Shown here one piece after another: positions 46,401 through 57,200 of a stretch of 64,000 nt of DNA. Each line of letters begins with the position of its first letter. Position 1 is the stretch's first letter. The DNA lies in NCBI GenBank assembly GCA_017979445.1, contig CM030707.1, forward strand, positions 19,660,586-19,724,585, written 5' to 3'. Made by a program: the position numbers and the translations under genes. Below the pieces are notes generated by a model, which was given only the letters and a program-made list of their open reading frames with translations, was not told where the DNA came from and did no database searches. The DNA is from Akebia trifoliata (taxonomy: Eukaryota > Streptophyta > Magnoliopsida > Ranunculales > Lardizabalaceae).

Positions 46401-49400
46401 GTTGATCAGAGGTGGAACTTTCAATTAAACAACATCTTCATGCTGCGGCATATCACTTGAACCCCCAATACCATTATGAGCCTAACTTCTCACCCACCAT
46501 AAAGTCAAGTTTGAATTGTATAGTCGTATGGAGAAGTTGATTGTACATCCAAAAGAGAGAAGAGGCTCACTTGCAAATTGATGACTTTACACATAAGGAG
46601 CTTCTTTGGTCTCAATTAAGCAATACTACCCGAAACAAGAGTAATCCTAGTAAGTTTTTAAAAGAGTTTTACTTTTAATTTCTAATTATTTTTTTGTTAA
46701 TCCACATGTTGAGTTTTTGAAAATTTAAAAATTTATCATACTTATCTCTTGTTATTGTCAATTATGTGATTTCAAATTGGTGGATTGCTTATGGAGATGC
46801 AACATCGACATTGACAAGATTTTCCATGAGAATCTTGAGCCTTACATGAACATCTTCAGGGTGTGAAAGAAAATGGAGTGCATTTAATCAAGTAATGTAT
46901 CCAACTTATCTCTTGTAAATGTCAATTATAGTGTTACGTTACTTATTTTACTCACGTATTTTCCCTCAATAGGTGCACACTAAGAAAAGAAATCAATTGG
47001 AGCAATCTAGGCTCAACTCCTTGGTATATGTCATGTCTAATAAGAAGTTGAGGCAAAGGCAATTGAAATTGAAAGAGAAAGTAGATGAAGATCCATTGTT
47101 GGTGGAGCAAATTGAGTCGGATGATGAGTGGCTTATAGACCATGGTCATGAGGATGGGGATGCGGTTAATGAGGACGAGGCCCACAAGGGTGAGGAAGTG
47201 GAGGGTGAAGATGAGCAAATTGAAATAGTACCCTCTTCAATTCCAACATCCCAGACCACAACAACCATTCATAATAGGATAAAAAAACCAATGAGTCAGC
47301 ATAAGGCAAGAAATGAGTAATTAATTAGTTTAGTCTATGTTGTCCACTTCTTAACTTATACAGCTATACTTATACAAGTAATATATATTTCAAGCTTTCT
47401 TCAACTCTATTTTATAGTAATTATTATAATTTTGAATTTATTTAGATGCAAAAAAAGGGCAAAAGAAAAGAAACCAACCCATTCCATTTGATGGATGAAG
47501 AGGAGTACAAAGATATAGAAACAAATTCAGAAGATGATAAAAGAATCTGATATCATGATGACTCCTTGGACGACCCTACTAGTGAAGATTATGAAGATGA
47601 TTTTTAGTTGTTTTAATTCTTCTCTAGTTTATAATAGGGTCTAAAACTTCATTCCAAGGCCTAGAGTAGTTGTTTATTTGATGTTTGATGCTCTATGACT
47701 CCATGAGTGATGATACTTTGCTATTTTGCTACTATATTATATTGCTACATCCCTTCATTTTTATTGTTTAATGTTTATTTGATGCTTGAAGGTTGTTTAC
47801 TTGTTTTTATATATTTTTTATTTATTATAATTTTAACTCACTTTTTAGGATTTTTTTCAAATTAATCTAAGCTTATGCCTCACCTCAAGAACCCAAAACG
47901 CCTTCAGTATTTTAAAACATTGTTTGAAACAAATAAAATGTGAGAAAAGGTTGCAAAAATTGATGAATAAAAGCTCTGGTGCACAAAAAGGTTAAAAAAA
48001 TAGAAACAGTGTAGCAATAATAGATAGAAATTTGAATAATAAAGTTGTCAATTTAGGAGAATAGGTCTACTATTAGCTGTAAAATTAGTAATAGGGAAAC
48101 AAACAATAAATATAATTAGTGTGTATTAGGGCTTAAAATTGGTTGGACCAGGGACGAATTTGAGCATATCCATATTCATATCCGAATTTTTTATCTGGAT
48201 CCAAATCCTACTAGATAAAAACAGATCCAAATCATTTTGTTTTCACTTAAACCAGATTCGACCCAACCTGAATTGCTTGATTTGGATCCAGTCAAGTCAA
48301 ATAATTCTGGACCATTTAATACTTTTTCTACCATACTTCTTTGCTAATTGCGATATTATATTAGTCAACCCATATTCAACAAGTTTTTTATTCGGATCTA
48401 CTCCCAAGGGTTCAAACCTGCTAAATTCGGATTTCGAATCACTCGACTTTCGGATAAAATCTAATTCATTTATGCCGTAGTATGTTGCAACCCAAGTTTG
48501 GATTAGGAGAAAATCTCAAAAAGACCATTATGGGCAGACATGGATGAAGTCATCCAAATAATTGGGGATGAAGAGTAGCTATTTACAGGAGATGTTTTTT
48601 TCTTTTTACTAGGAATTCATAGGACAGTTAACCGGTCATATAGGGAAGGAAAATAGAGGTTATGAGAGGAGTTCATGGAGGATTTGGGTTGGGGTAAAAA
48701 TGAGAGGAGAAATATAATGCTTGATTTCTCAATAGAATATGCTTTGCAATAGCAAATACATATTTCAAAAAGTGGGAAGAACATTTAGTTACTTTTAACA
48801 GTACAACCAATAAAAAGCCAGATCGACCTTTTCCAAATTAGAAGAAATGAACAATCAATATGTAGAGACTGTAAGGTTTTCCAAGGCAAGAGTCTAACTA
48901 TACAACATAAGCTAATGGTTTCAAATATTTACATTAAAATATGGAAGAGAGGGTGAAAATAAGGGATTTAAAGAATAAGGTGGTTGAACCTAAAAGGAGA
49001 AAAAAGAAGTTAGCTTTTGCAAACAAATTGATCAGGGGAGAAATGTGGAACGTAGATAAAGATATCACAGTGATGTGGGATGAAGTGAGTAACAAGAATT
49101 AAGAAGTAAAGAGAGTTTCTTGATGACTCTATGGGAAAAAAAACTCACATATATAAGGAAACTTGGTGGTGGAATATTGATGTCCAAGAGGTCATTAGAG
49201 GAAAAAAGATCCATTACAAAAGTTGTGGCAAAAATTTAAATCTAACGAAAACTTAGATAAACATAAAATACTATGATCTATGTGACAAGGAACAATAGTC
49301 ATTGAACTTTTTACATATAAAGCATCATTTTTTATAGGTACAACATCAGTTTTTGGTATCAAAAGACATTTCTATTACCTTGGAACTGTGTTTGCTTATG

Positions 49401-52400
49401 ATGACAGGTCACAGTCATCAATCTTAGTGTACAGCCCACCAAATCCTAGTGCAATGAATTACTCATCAAGAATACCCAAAATTATACTCCTTTAGCATAA
49501 GGGACTTTGACAAAATGATCAAATGTGACTAGAGTCTTACATTGCACAAAACATTCATTTAAAGGAAGCACCTTGCAGTCAGCCCCATCGATAAATTGAA
49601 AGACGAAAACTCCGTCACAATATCCACAATGCCTCATATTTAACATTTTGAAAGATCTTATCAATAATACTTTTGGAAACCAAGTTCTCTTCATACTTAT
49701 CACTATACAATATCCTAAATAATTTGCTGGTAGATAAGACAAATCCAGTCTTGAATTCCAATACCATCACTAAGCGTTACTCTATTCGAGGTCTAACTTT
49801 AATACCAAAATTGATGCAAAACAATGAAAACTAACCTAATATATTAAGTCTAAGATCAATTATAAATTAGCACGGGCAATTTAAATTATAATATAAAAAT
49901 CAATCAAACACAAACCAAAAGAAATGTTCAAAGGTGACTAAAAATGGTAATCACAATCCTATAGTGAAACCCTTTCAATAGTGAAGGATGGATCCAATGG
50001 AAGTTAGGATTTCCACTAGTTTAGGGTTCCAAACTAAACAGAAATGTCTCTCAAAAATATATATAGTTTCCAGCAGCTATTATTTTCAATTGAGTAAGAA
50101 AAAGAAATGCTAAAGTAGGATACCTTTTCTTCTTAAAAATCTGAAACTGAACCTAAACTCTAGATCTACCCTAGCAACACCTTTTCAAACCCTAAGACCC
50201 TGTTGTTACCTCATCTATAACCCCTACCATTCCAGCTGAACTTGTACAACACCTATAATATCCATCCGAACCTCACCAACAAACCTAATACTAATGTTGA
50301 ATCCATCACAAACCCTTTTTTTTATAGCAGTCGAACCTTGTCCAACTATATAAACACCAGCTGAATCTGCCCCAGCCTTCTTCCCATTCAGCCTAGTACA
50401 AACTATGTTTTACCCATATTAACCCCTAATCACCCCATGCAAAACCTATTCTTCCCAAGATCTCTAAATCAGAAAGTATTATACCCACTAAACCCTCATT
50501 TTACACCTATTTGTTTTTCAAAGAAAGTTGATGTGGGACACTATTCACCTTAGAATCAAACAATTCTAGGTTTTCTTGCATCAAAAGTATTATTCATGCG
50601 GATTATTGAATTATTCGAAAAAATCTGCATATTTTAAGTAAAAAAATGAATAAACACGTTTTTACGAATTTTTATATATAAAAAAAACGCTATTGTAGTA
50701 TGTTATATGTTGTAAAGTGTAAATTTGTAAGCTATAACGTGTAACAAAAATCTGCCTTTGAAGCAACCATACTTCAAAATTTTAGAGGAACCTACCCTTT
50801 TAGGTCACACATGTCCCTTTCATCTTTAAAAAAATAATGACATGCCTTTCTACATTTATTTGAGATACCTCATTAATCTTTCAAATTAATGATTTACGCC
50901 TTGACTTTGGTTTTCTTTTATAAACTAATGAAAAACAACCTCAATGTTCTCATTATCACCACCACCATCATTATTACCATCACCTTCACCATTAACATCA
51001 CCAATTTCATCATCACCCTTACAATCACCAAATTCATCATCAGCATTAACATCACTATCATATAACCGAATTTTTGATTTCGGATTTTTGAACTAGAGCG
51101 TATAATACACATATAAAGCATATGATGCATATTTTCCGCTTAGTGAAATTTTGCAACCCAAAATCGAATAGAACTCAAATTTTTTACATATCAATTTTTT
51201 GTCGTATTCTGAATTGCTAACAACGCATGTCATTGTTTTTTAAAAGATGAAAGGGACATGTGTCACCTAAAAGGGTGGGGAGTTCCTCCAAATTTTGAAG
51301 TGTGGCTACTTCAAAGTTGGATTTGTGTTACACGATGTAACTTACAAGTTTACACTTTACAACATACAACATGCTACAATGACGTTTTTTCTGACCGAAT
51401 TTTATAAAATTCGTAAAAACGTGTTTTATTCATTTTTTTTACTTAAAACACGCGAAATATTTCAGATGATTCAATAATCCAAACAAATAATATTTTCTTT
51501 AAAAATAAAATGAAAAAGTTCATCATTTTTTTGCAAATTAAACGGGAAGTTGCTAACAAGAATTGAGACAACTTCAAAACCTACAAACCCATGATCTATG
51601 CACCAATGTCTTTTGTTTTATGTTGGAGTCAATAGTATAAGTTATATACTTAGGCAGCAACCTTATAAATTTCACTCCCTCGTAGAGTAAGTTAATTGTT
51701 CTTTAAGGAATATCACTAGGCGGTGAAGAAAAAAAATTACATAAAAAGATTTTAAGAAAAGTTTCAGACCCAAAAGATTTTATTGACTATTGAGAAAGGT
51801 TTAACAAGGTCAATTGACTATATTTTAAAGAGTCAGTACGAAATTTTGCAAGATTGCCATAATTAGCTTTAGGGGTATAAAGGGTTATGTTTAATAGAGT
51901 GAGGGTTTGACGGTTGTAGATTGGGTTAAAGATTTCAGATCTAAGTTTTGAAAGAGTTTTGATAGGTTTAGATGAACTAGGATAAATTTGGGTGGTTTCC
52001 TGTTGACCAAGAAGAACGTGGTCTAATGGTGGTTGATTTTGGGGAAGGATTTTGGGTAATTGGTCAGAGTTGGATAAGGGTTAAGGACGATATAAAATAG
52101 AAAAAAAAAATAGATGAGAAAAAGAGAAAGAGGAGATAGAAGAAAATAGATGGCACCTTGGTCTCACACCATGATCCAAATCTAGAGAAATCTCAAGATG
52201 AAAACTGTAAAAAAAACTTATATCTTATCAGGATTTTTTAGTCATAACTTTTTCAAAAACCATCGAAATCACAAAATCTTGGGCTCTTGGATGGGTAAGT
52301 GAATAACCTTTCGAAAATCAACCTAATACAAAATGTTTTGACCCCTCAAAATAAGACCTAAAGAAAATTAATGAGAATAATACTTAATTCATATTGGACT

Positions 52401-55400
52401 CCTAACATAACCACACAAAAACACTCAAGACTAGAATGTAACCAATCTAACTAATTAAAACTAATACTAGTCAAAATAAAATGATAAAAAAAAAAATCTA
52501 GACCCAAACAAGCGACTGTCATTGAGACCCGTGACTATTAGCTTGATTTGTGTCCCTCATTATTCTCCTCCAGTGAGAAAAACTTGTCCTCGAGCTTTGA
52601 AATGCTTGAGGATGATCATAATAATTTTTGACTCATTCCTTTTGGTGAAGATTCTTCCTTGTGTCTTGTTGATGCATTTAACCATAAAATTCAAATTGCA
52701 GTCTTCTACAAACAAAACATCCAATGTACTGTCTGAGGTGATAAAGTTGATGTGAAGTATAGATAGTACAACTATGTCATGGACAAGGGCTATAGATGTT
52801 GCCTCCAAACAATCTTCCTTAGGCCCTTATGGTGTGTTGTCCACTTCATGGCATTTTGAACTTAATGTCTCGTCTCCTTTTTATCAAACTGCTCTTTGAC
52901 TAATGGTAACATAGTAGTAGACTTCACGATGATATTTTGAGTAGATATCGCATGTCCCAAGTGACAGTAGAAGATTTTGTTATGCATCAAACACAACCTA
53001 TACATGTGAATCCAAAGTTGTCCCAGCATGATATAACATTCTTTTAGAGGCACCACCTTGCACTTAGCACCATCAATGCATTTTCCATGACGGAACTGAA
53101 CGACGAAGACTCCATCATAATATCAACTATACCTCTTATTTAAGATTTTGTAAAATTTTATCAGTAATACATGTAGAAACCATGTTCTCCTCATACTTAT
53201 CACTATATCCTAAAAGATTTCTCGGAAGATAAGACAAATCTTAGTCTTGACTTCCAAAACTATCTCCAGGGGTTTAACTTTGATTGATGCAAAACTGTGA
53301 AAACTAACATTGCATGTTAAGTCTAAGACCAAGAACAAATAAAAATGGGCAATTTAAGTTATAAAATAAAGATCAATCAACCACAAACCAAAAGTAATGT
53401 TCAAAAGAAGACTAAAAGTGGTTAGTGAAGCCCTCTAAATAGTGAATGATGAATCTAATGGAAGTTAGAACTTCCACTAGCTAAAGGTTCCAAACTAATA
53501 GCAACGTGTCTCAAAAATGTATACAATTTCCAACAGCTATTACTTTCAATTGGATAAGAAAAAAAAGTGTTGAAATAGGGTACAAAAAAAAGTTGGCCAA
53601 GTGTATGAGTTGAGATTATTACTAGGTTCTTAGAAAATATATAAATACTTACCGTAGGAATTCTATTTCAATTAATGAATCAGATTTACCCTTTTTTTAG
53701 TTCTCCAGAGAAAGGTTGGTAAAATCCTAGGTTTCTTTCAATTTCTAGGTACGAACTTTTTTCTACCCTTCATCTTTTTCTTCTTAAAAATCTGAAACCT
53801 AACCTAAACCCCTAGATCTACCCCAACAGCACCTATTAAGACCCTAATACCCTGTTGTTACCTTATCTATAACCCCAACCATTCCAGCTGAACCTGGACA
53901 GCACCTATAATAACCATCCAACCCTTAGCTGCAAGCCTTATACTACTCTTAAATCCATCCCAAACCCTTTTTTATAGCAGTAGAACCTTGTCCAACCATA
54001 TAAAAATCAGTTGAATCTGCCCCGCCCTTCTTCCCATTCAGCCTAACATATTGTTGTGCTCACATTCACTCCATTCAAAACATATTCTGCCCAAGACCTC
54101 AAAATCAGTAAAACCCACTACACCCTCGTGTTACACCTTCCCCGACCCTAATCCTTGATCTAATTCTATCCTAAACCCCAATCTCCAAACTGTGGCCCTC
54201 AATATACCCAAATCTTTAAATTGAACCTACTCCCCAGTCCATACACTTGACCAACATTTTTTTATACCGAACTTCAATACTAATTTTCTTTAAGCTGTTG
54301 AAAATAATAACTACTGGAAATTATATGAACTTTTAAAACATATTTTTATTAGTTTGGAACCTTAAATCGGTGGAAGTTCTAACTTATATTAAATTCATCA
54401 TTCATTATTTAAAAGGTTAAAACGTTGTAAGATTGTAATCAAACATCGATCCACTTTTAGTCACCTTTTGGACATTTCTTTTAGTTTGTGGCTAATTAAG
54501 CTTTATTTTATAATTTGAATTGCCTATGTTAGTTTGCACGGTCTTACATAATTTTTACCACTGTTCGCTGAGGTGTGACATCTTTGTTGATGAAATTAGA
54601 CATCAAAAAAGTGAGAATTATTGTATCCTAACTATTGACTCTTGAGACTCAACGCATTCTCTTTTCATTCTCTTTTCATTCTAAAGTCTAATATTAAGAT
54701 ATTTCTCAAGCTTTGAGTTCTGAATTCTTTCAATTCCTTACTGCTACTGTGCTAAATAAAATTCTTTTTGGTTAATTTTTATTTCAGTTCTAGCATTAAT
54801 CAGGCCAACCACAATATGTAAACCATCATCCTTGACCAAATTTGACCTTCCCAAATTAATTTGAGGAATCTTCAAAAAAGAATCTCTGAATCTGTCTTGC
54901 ATCACCTGGTGATCTCTTAATTTAAACAACTTTAGTTCATGTTGTTAAGTTCATTTACCCAGAAAAAAATGCAGCAAATTAATTACTTTATAGATAGTTC
55001 ATACAAATTTAAGTAAAATAGCCACGACTTACTTCCGCCTTAATGAATTTTTATACTGGCACGCAATATGAGCACCTTGAGAAAGAAAATTTTGACTTCA
55101 TCCAGAGATTCCTCCAAACACTGTAACTTACCTCAGAAAACTCTTTCAAGCCATAATTCTCAATTAAAATTTCAACGAAATGGTGACCATTTCTATGACA
55201 AAGTTTCGACTTGTATGTTCTAGGATATAATTTTGCAAAAATTGTGTCCGGGTATTTCTTTCACTCTTTTTTGAAGGCTAACATTTTTAAGCAAGGGAAC
55301 CGCTTATGAATATGCATATATGAAAAGAGAAAATGTACCTTATCCAAAATAGGTTATCAAATCCATCAGAAGCAGTAGAACACATCCCATTGTCACCGCA

Positions 55401-55607
55401 GCATCGAGAATTAACTTCAGCATCACTCAACCTCGAAACATCCTCAGTTACCGAAATGGTGTCACCAAAAGAGCTTGAATACTCAGTTGCATTCGGGTCA
55501 TCAGCTTCCGACAATCGGATATCACTAATTTGTGTACATTCAGTTATATCAACTTCCGAACCTTCAGTTACACCTGTTGTCATAGGTTGTTGATCCAGCA
55601 ATTCCAT
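40402..55607 (-). CDS. Uncharacterised plant protein with HWRRYIRPLMWRCKW core (about 498 aa)
   Basis: Minus-strand exons with GT-AG joins in phase: 55607-55339, 43004-42697, 42602-42549, 41815-41406, 40857-40402 (1497 nt from ATG 55607). Domain order: an acidic Ser/Asp/Glu-rich N-terminus; the core RKKKTTSHWRRYIRPLMWRC with KDFQSQALRYDRELVTYD, a strongly conserved block I know from uncharacterised plant proteins; a basic cluster RRSQRRKAMKRRKRKKVED; a coiled-coil-like stretch (LEKVFLKIETLQSRVQKLKS, exon 4); and a C-terminus with a 44-residue tandem repeat and KKKRKRVERK, a likely nuclear localisation signal. Nuclear function is inferred; no activity is known. Intron 1 is 12,334 nt and full of transposons. 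An upstream frame from ATG 55735 looks like a longer, frameshifted N-terminus. Confidence 0.85.
40492..40755 (-). repeat. In-frame 132-bp tandem duplication in the last exon
   Basis: Unit 1 (40755-40624) and unit 2 (40623-40492) each encode 44 residues: KEEEKNIVIPSISTPEPVP.. and KEQEKNIVTPSIPTPDPDP.., both continuing to a KYCL motif and ending with a Pro-rich stretch. They are about 60-65% identical as protein. The divergence means it is old and has been kept in frame. Confidence 0.9.
40981..41227. mobile_element. Mutator-type MITE with 9-bp target duplication
   Basis: Perfect 9-bp flanks ATAAAGAAA (40972-40980 and 41228-41236). Long terminal inverted repeats of about 100 bp: the left begins GGGTATTTTAGAACCACCC and the right-end complement GGGTATTTTAAAAATAACCC, both continuing CCTGTTAAATTGGTG and the inner TTTAACGGTGAAATTTT pair. 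A 9-bp duplication with long TIRs is the Mutator signature. It lies in the last intron of the host gene. Confidence 0.88.
42306..42540 (+). mobile_element. tRNA-derived SINE beside a splice donor
   Basis: It begins near CCCCAAGGGGTTGGCCTAGTGGCAAG, an A-box-like TGGCCTAGTGG. A B-box-like GTCAAGTGTTGGAAACCCC lies at 42364-42382. The 3' part is GGGTGGGGATACCCACGATAAGAG and it ends in a run of A (42533-42541). It is about 230 bp, the usual length for plant SINEs. Its A tail ends about 7 nt inside the intron from the donor of exon 3 of the minus-strand gene (exon end 42549). Confidence 0.65.
43020..44062. other. Intron 1 sequence, mostly unassigned, with short tandem repeats
   Basis: A roughly 50-bp purine-rich unit (GGAAAGGCAATAxAGTTGxAAGGGTAT) is repeated about three times at 43335-43485. 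A GGCATCAAAGTAAGAACC stretch at 43640 resembles an LTR primer-binding region but has no other support. Nothing else recognised. Confidence 0.5.
44063..44600 (-). mobile_element. 5'-truncated L1-type LINE (reverse transcriptase zinc-binding region)
   Basis: The minus-strand frame 44598-44203 gives ITPNRCPLCLRDEEFVDHLL, then IHCPFSHFIW and WGVWNERNNMVF. This is the CPxC...HLLxHC zinc-binding (zf-RVT) C-terminus of plant L1 elements, followed by its usual end. The 3'UTR reads CCTTGTACTTTGTTTACCGCC and closes in an A run (44073-44063, T on the plus strand). About 540 bp of an element that is normally 6 kb or more. The frame is open over this stretch. Confidence 0.8.
44797..45505 (+). repeat. Two tandem arrays in the hAT left arm
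   Basis: An 84-94 bp unit (CCACCAATGTCxTGGGTxAAAA..TTTTACACAAATAACCTCC) is repeated at about 44800, 44884 and 44978. Then a 241-bp unit follows twice (45031-45271, 45272-about 45505), each starting with a poly-C run and containing GTTATCGAGAGATCTCTC and CATCCGATTTCGAATTCATT. The two 241-bp copies differ at only a few sites. Confidence 0.88.
45655..47610 (+). pseudogene. hAT transposase remnant (BED finger and C-terminal dimerisation region)
   Basis: In broken plus-strand frames, a BED-finger half is visible at about 45775-45870 (KCLYCFKTII, then LKDHLAATRK). A hAT C-terminal region follows at about 46785-47110: WWIAYGDATSTLTRFSMRIL, then TSSGCERKWSAFNQ, and after a short gap VHTKKRNQLEQSRLNSLVYV with NKKLRQRQ. 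The SGCERxWSxF and HTKKRNxLE order is typical of plant hAT transposases. It continues in an acidic tail (DDEWLIDHGHED). Stops and shifts between blocks mean it is inactive. Confidence 0.78.
48130..48500. mobile_element. Possible degraded TAGGGC-type MITE
   Basis: The left end TTAGGGCTTAAAATTGG and a possible right end, the complement of TGGGTTGCAACATACT, resemble the hAT MITE family at 22077 and 38419. GATCCAAATC/GGATTTCGAATC subterminal motifs are also similar. No target duplication is seen. Confidence 0.25.
49320..54545 (-). mobile_element. Gypsy-like retroelement remnants in three copies
   Basis: Block A (about 49558-50500) and block B (about 53042-54140) are direct duplicates at roughly 80% identity. 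They share CACCTTGCA, CTTATCACTATA, AATGGAAGTTAG, TTCCACTAG, CCTGTTGTTACCT and CATTCCAGCTGAAC. A third copy (54290-54545) is inverted. Minus-strand broken frames such as VPLKECYIMLGQLWIHMYRL (about 53057-52998) and QAFQSSRTSFSHWRR (about 52612-52565) resemble the protease region and C-terminus of Ty3/gypsy polyproteins. That assignment is tentative; the duplication is directly visible. Block B has about 190 bp (53577-53770) absent from A. Confidence 0.55.
50589..51495. mobile_element. Element with about 260-bp terminal inverted repeats
   Basis: The left arm (about 50589-50855) and right arm (about 51228-51495) are complementary throughout. Matching blocks include GGATTATTGAAT/ATTCAATAATCC, CGTTTTTACGAATTTT, TAAGTTACATCG-like, CTTTTAGGTCACACATGTCCC and GATGAAAGGGACATGTGTC. 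The core holds a CAT/ACC-rich microsatellite (50940-51060). There is no transposase. It is inserted between gypsy blocks A and B. The TIR length suggests a Mutator-type non-autonomous element, but no target duplication was found. Confidence 0.75.
54546..55338. other. Start of intron 1, unassigned
   Basis: AT-rich sequence next to the donor of exon 1 (AAG|GTACATTTTC at 55339/55338, minus strand). No gene or element ends recognised. Confidence 0.5.
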
Positions 55608-55642
55608 GTCAAAAGTTGTGTCCTCACAATTACTTATACACG

Positions 55643-55735
55643 TCAGACTCTTATCATTTTCGGCTGCCGGGACTTTTGTAGCAATTTCGGTTTATTTTCC
55701 GGGTCTGGAGCAGTTATCACTTGAGCAGGAACCAT
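55643..55735 (-). other. Probable frameshifted N-terminus of the uncharacterised plant gene
   Basis: The minus-strand ATG at 55735 opens MVPAQVITAPDPENKPKLLQ, followed by KSRQPKMIRV and a TGA at 55645-55643. The frame of ATG 55607 is open upstream to a TAA at 55694-55692, so the two frames overlap for about 49 nt. The Lys/Gln-rich, Pro-bearing sequence reads like real protein N-terminus rather than UTR. A single-base shift in 55691-55646 would join them. Alternatively it is an upstream ORF. Confidence 0.5.
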
Positions 55736-55738
55736 TTC

Positions 55739-56100
55739 CAGATTTTTTTCTCAAACACTTAACTCGTATTTCTTGACAGTTAAAGAGCCAATATATACTC
55801 CATTATATCACCTGCAATTAAATTTGAACAATTTCTTGTGATGGGAAAATTCGATCTCTTCGCATCACATGGTTAACAAGAGAGAGAAAAGTTGAATAAA
55901 GATAAACCATCACTGATGCCACTTTGTTTTATCTGCAAAAAGTAACTCTACTAATAGATGTATATATAGATATAGGGGATCGTTCAAGGGCCAAACATTT
56001 TACCAAAGTATTTCGTCCTATATTGGTATAGAGATCATCCTCACAAAACAAAAACAAAAACAAAAATCAGCCCATTCTAAAACTTCTAGAAGAATTAGAG
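55739..56100 (-). promoter_or_regulatory. 5' flank and possible 5'UTR splice acceptor
   Basis: On the minus strand TTTAATTGCAG|GTGATATAATGG places a good acceptor at 55812, about 75 nt upstream of ATG 55735, suggesting a 5'UTR intron. The upstream exon would then lie beyond about 56100, possibly on the far side of the copia element. No TATA box assigned. Confidence 0.4.
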
Positions 56101-56242
56101 AAGAAGAATTGTCCAAACTCGTAATGAGAGTTTGGTAGATATTTAAATTCACTAATGTGTGAATAGACATAAATGCCTTACATAAAAATAATATAAAACT
56201 AATATTAAAAACCTAGGAAAACTACATTATTTCCAATACTTC
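56101..56242 (-). repeat. 3' LTR of the copia element
   Basis: Partner of 61399-61527. It shares GTAATGAGAG-like, GATATTTA, CTAATGTGxGAAT and CCTAGGAAAACTACATTATT, and carries a 10-15 bp extra segment near 56196-56208. It lies about 370 bp upstream of the ATG at 55735 of the neighbouring gene. Confidence 0.85.
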
Positions 56243-56548
56243 CGTTCAAGCTGAGGCAAAAATATCAACTAAACCTAACGTGACAAGATAAGAGTTTGTA
56301 ACAGGAGGACCAACAAACTTCATAAGCATGTCGGCAAACTGATCTAAAGAAGATATAAATATTCTCTAAAGGGCACCAGATCAAACTTTTTCCCTGAGAA
56401 AGTGAACATCAACCTCTATATGCTTGATTCTTTCATGAAAAACTAAGTCAAAAGCAAATATGATAACAGACTTATTGTCATAAAACAATGTGGCGAAACC
56501 AAAATAGGAAATCCCAACTCTATCAATAAAGATCGAAGCCAAATAAAC

Positions 56549-57200
56549 TCACATGTGCCAAGGACCACGATACGCAGTTTCAGCAAAAGAACAGGAAACC
56601 ACACTTTGTTTCTTACTTTCCCACGAGATTAAATTACCACCATGAAGAGTACAAAAACCAGAGGTAAATCTCCTATCTATAATAGAACCAGCATAATCAA
56701 TGTCACTAAAGCAGGACAAATGAGGTTGAATAATGGACAAGTAGAATAACCCAAGACCAGGAAGCGATTTCAAGTAACGAAGAATATGATAAACGTCAAG
56801 ATGAGAAATGAGCGAAGTATGCATGAATTGACTGACCACAACAACCGCAAAAGTCATATTTGGTCCAGTGTTAGTCAAATAAATCAGACAACCGACGAGT
56901 CTCTGATAAGAAGGATCAAATAATTGATCACCAAATTCAGTATGAAAGCGATCCATAGAAGAGGAAGTAGGACAACAACCAAGCATACCAGTGTCCTGAA
57001 GAAGATCCAACGCGTATTTGCGCTGAGATAGCGAAATACCACGACGAAAGCAAGTCATTTTTATCTTCAAGAAGTACTTGAAACAACCTAAGTCCTTAAT
57101 CTCAAAAGCACGACCCAATATCATATTTACCCTGTCAATCCACTAGACATCATCTCCAATTACGATAATATCATCCACATAAACCAGAACAATGGAGCAA
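56549..57200 (-). pseudogene. Copia reverse transcriptase / RNase H remnant
   Basis: The catalytic VLVYVDDIIVIGDDV lies at about 57190-57146 (YVDD at 57181-57170), followed by a stop. The frame then runs open from 57124 to 56549 with EIKDLGCFKYFL, ISLSQRKYALDLL, VGCLIYLTNTGPNM, CFSDIDYAGSIIDRRFTSGF and WESKKQSVVSCS. The RNase H end reads SFAETAYRG where intact elements have a SSAEAEYRA-type box. Confidence 0.85.

Larger units (their letters stand above)
44677..47922 (+). mobile_element. Degenerate hAT transposon (3.2 kb) inside intron 1
   Basis: The ends are CAGTGTTTTAAAATTC and the complement of CAATGTTTTAAAATAC. The flanks TTTGCAAG (44669-44676) and TTTGAAAC (47923-47930) match 6 of 8. The left 130 bp carry many GCCTCA/TGAGGC subterminal motifs, echoed at the right end (47870-47910), as expected for transposase-binding repeats. 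An internal transposase relic is on the plus strand. Two tandem arrays inflate the left half. Confidence 0.78.

Noticed and set aside
47820..48130. Possible continuation of the hAT element to the right
   Set aside because: The inverted end and partial target duplication stop at 47922-47930. Sequence beyond shows no GCCTCA motifs.
50918..51130. 70-aa Met/Val-rich minus-strand frame
   Set aside because: Translation of a CAT/ACC microsatellite between inverted arms. Not a gene.
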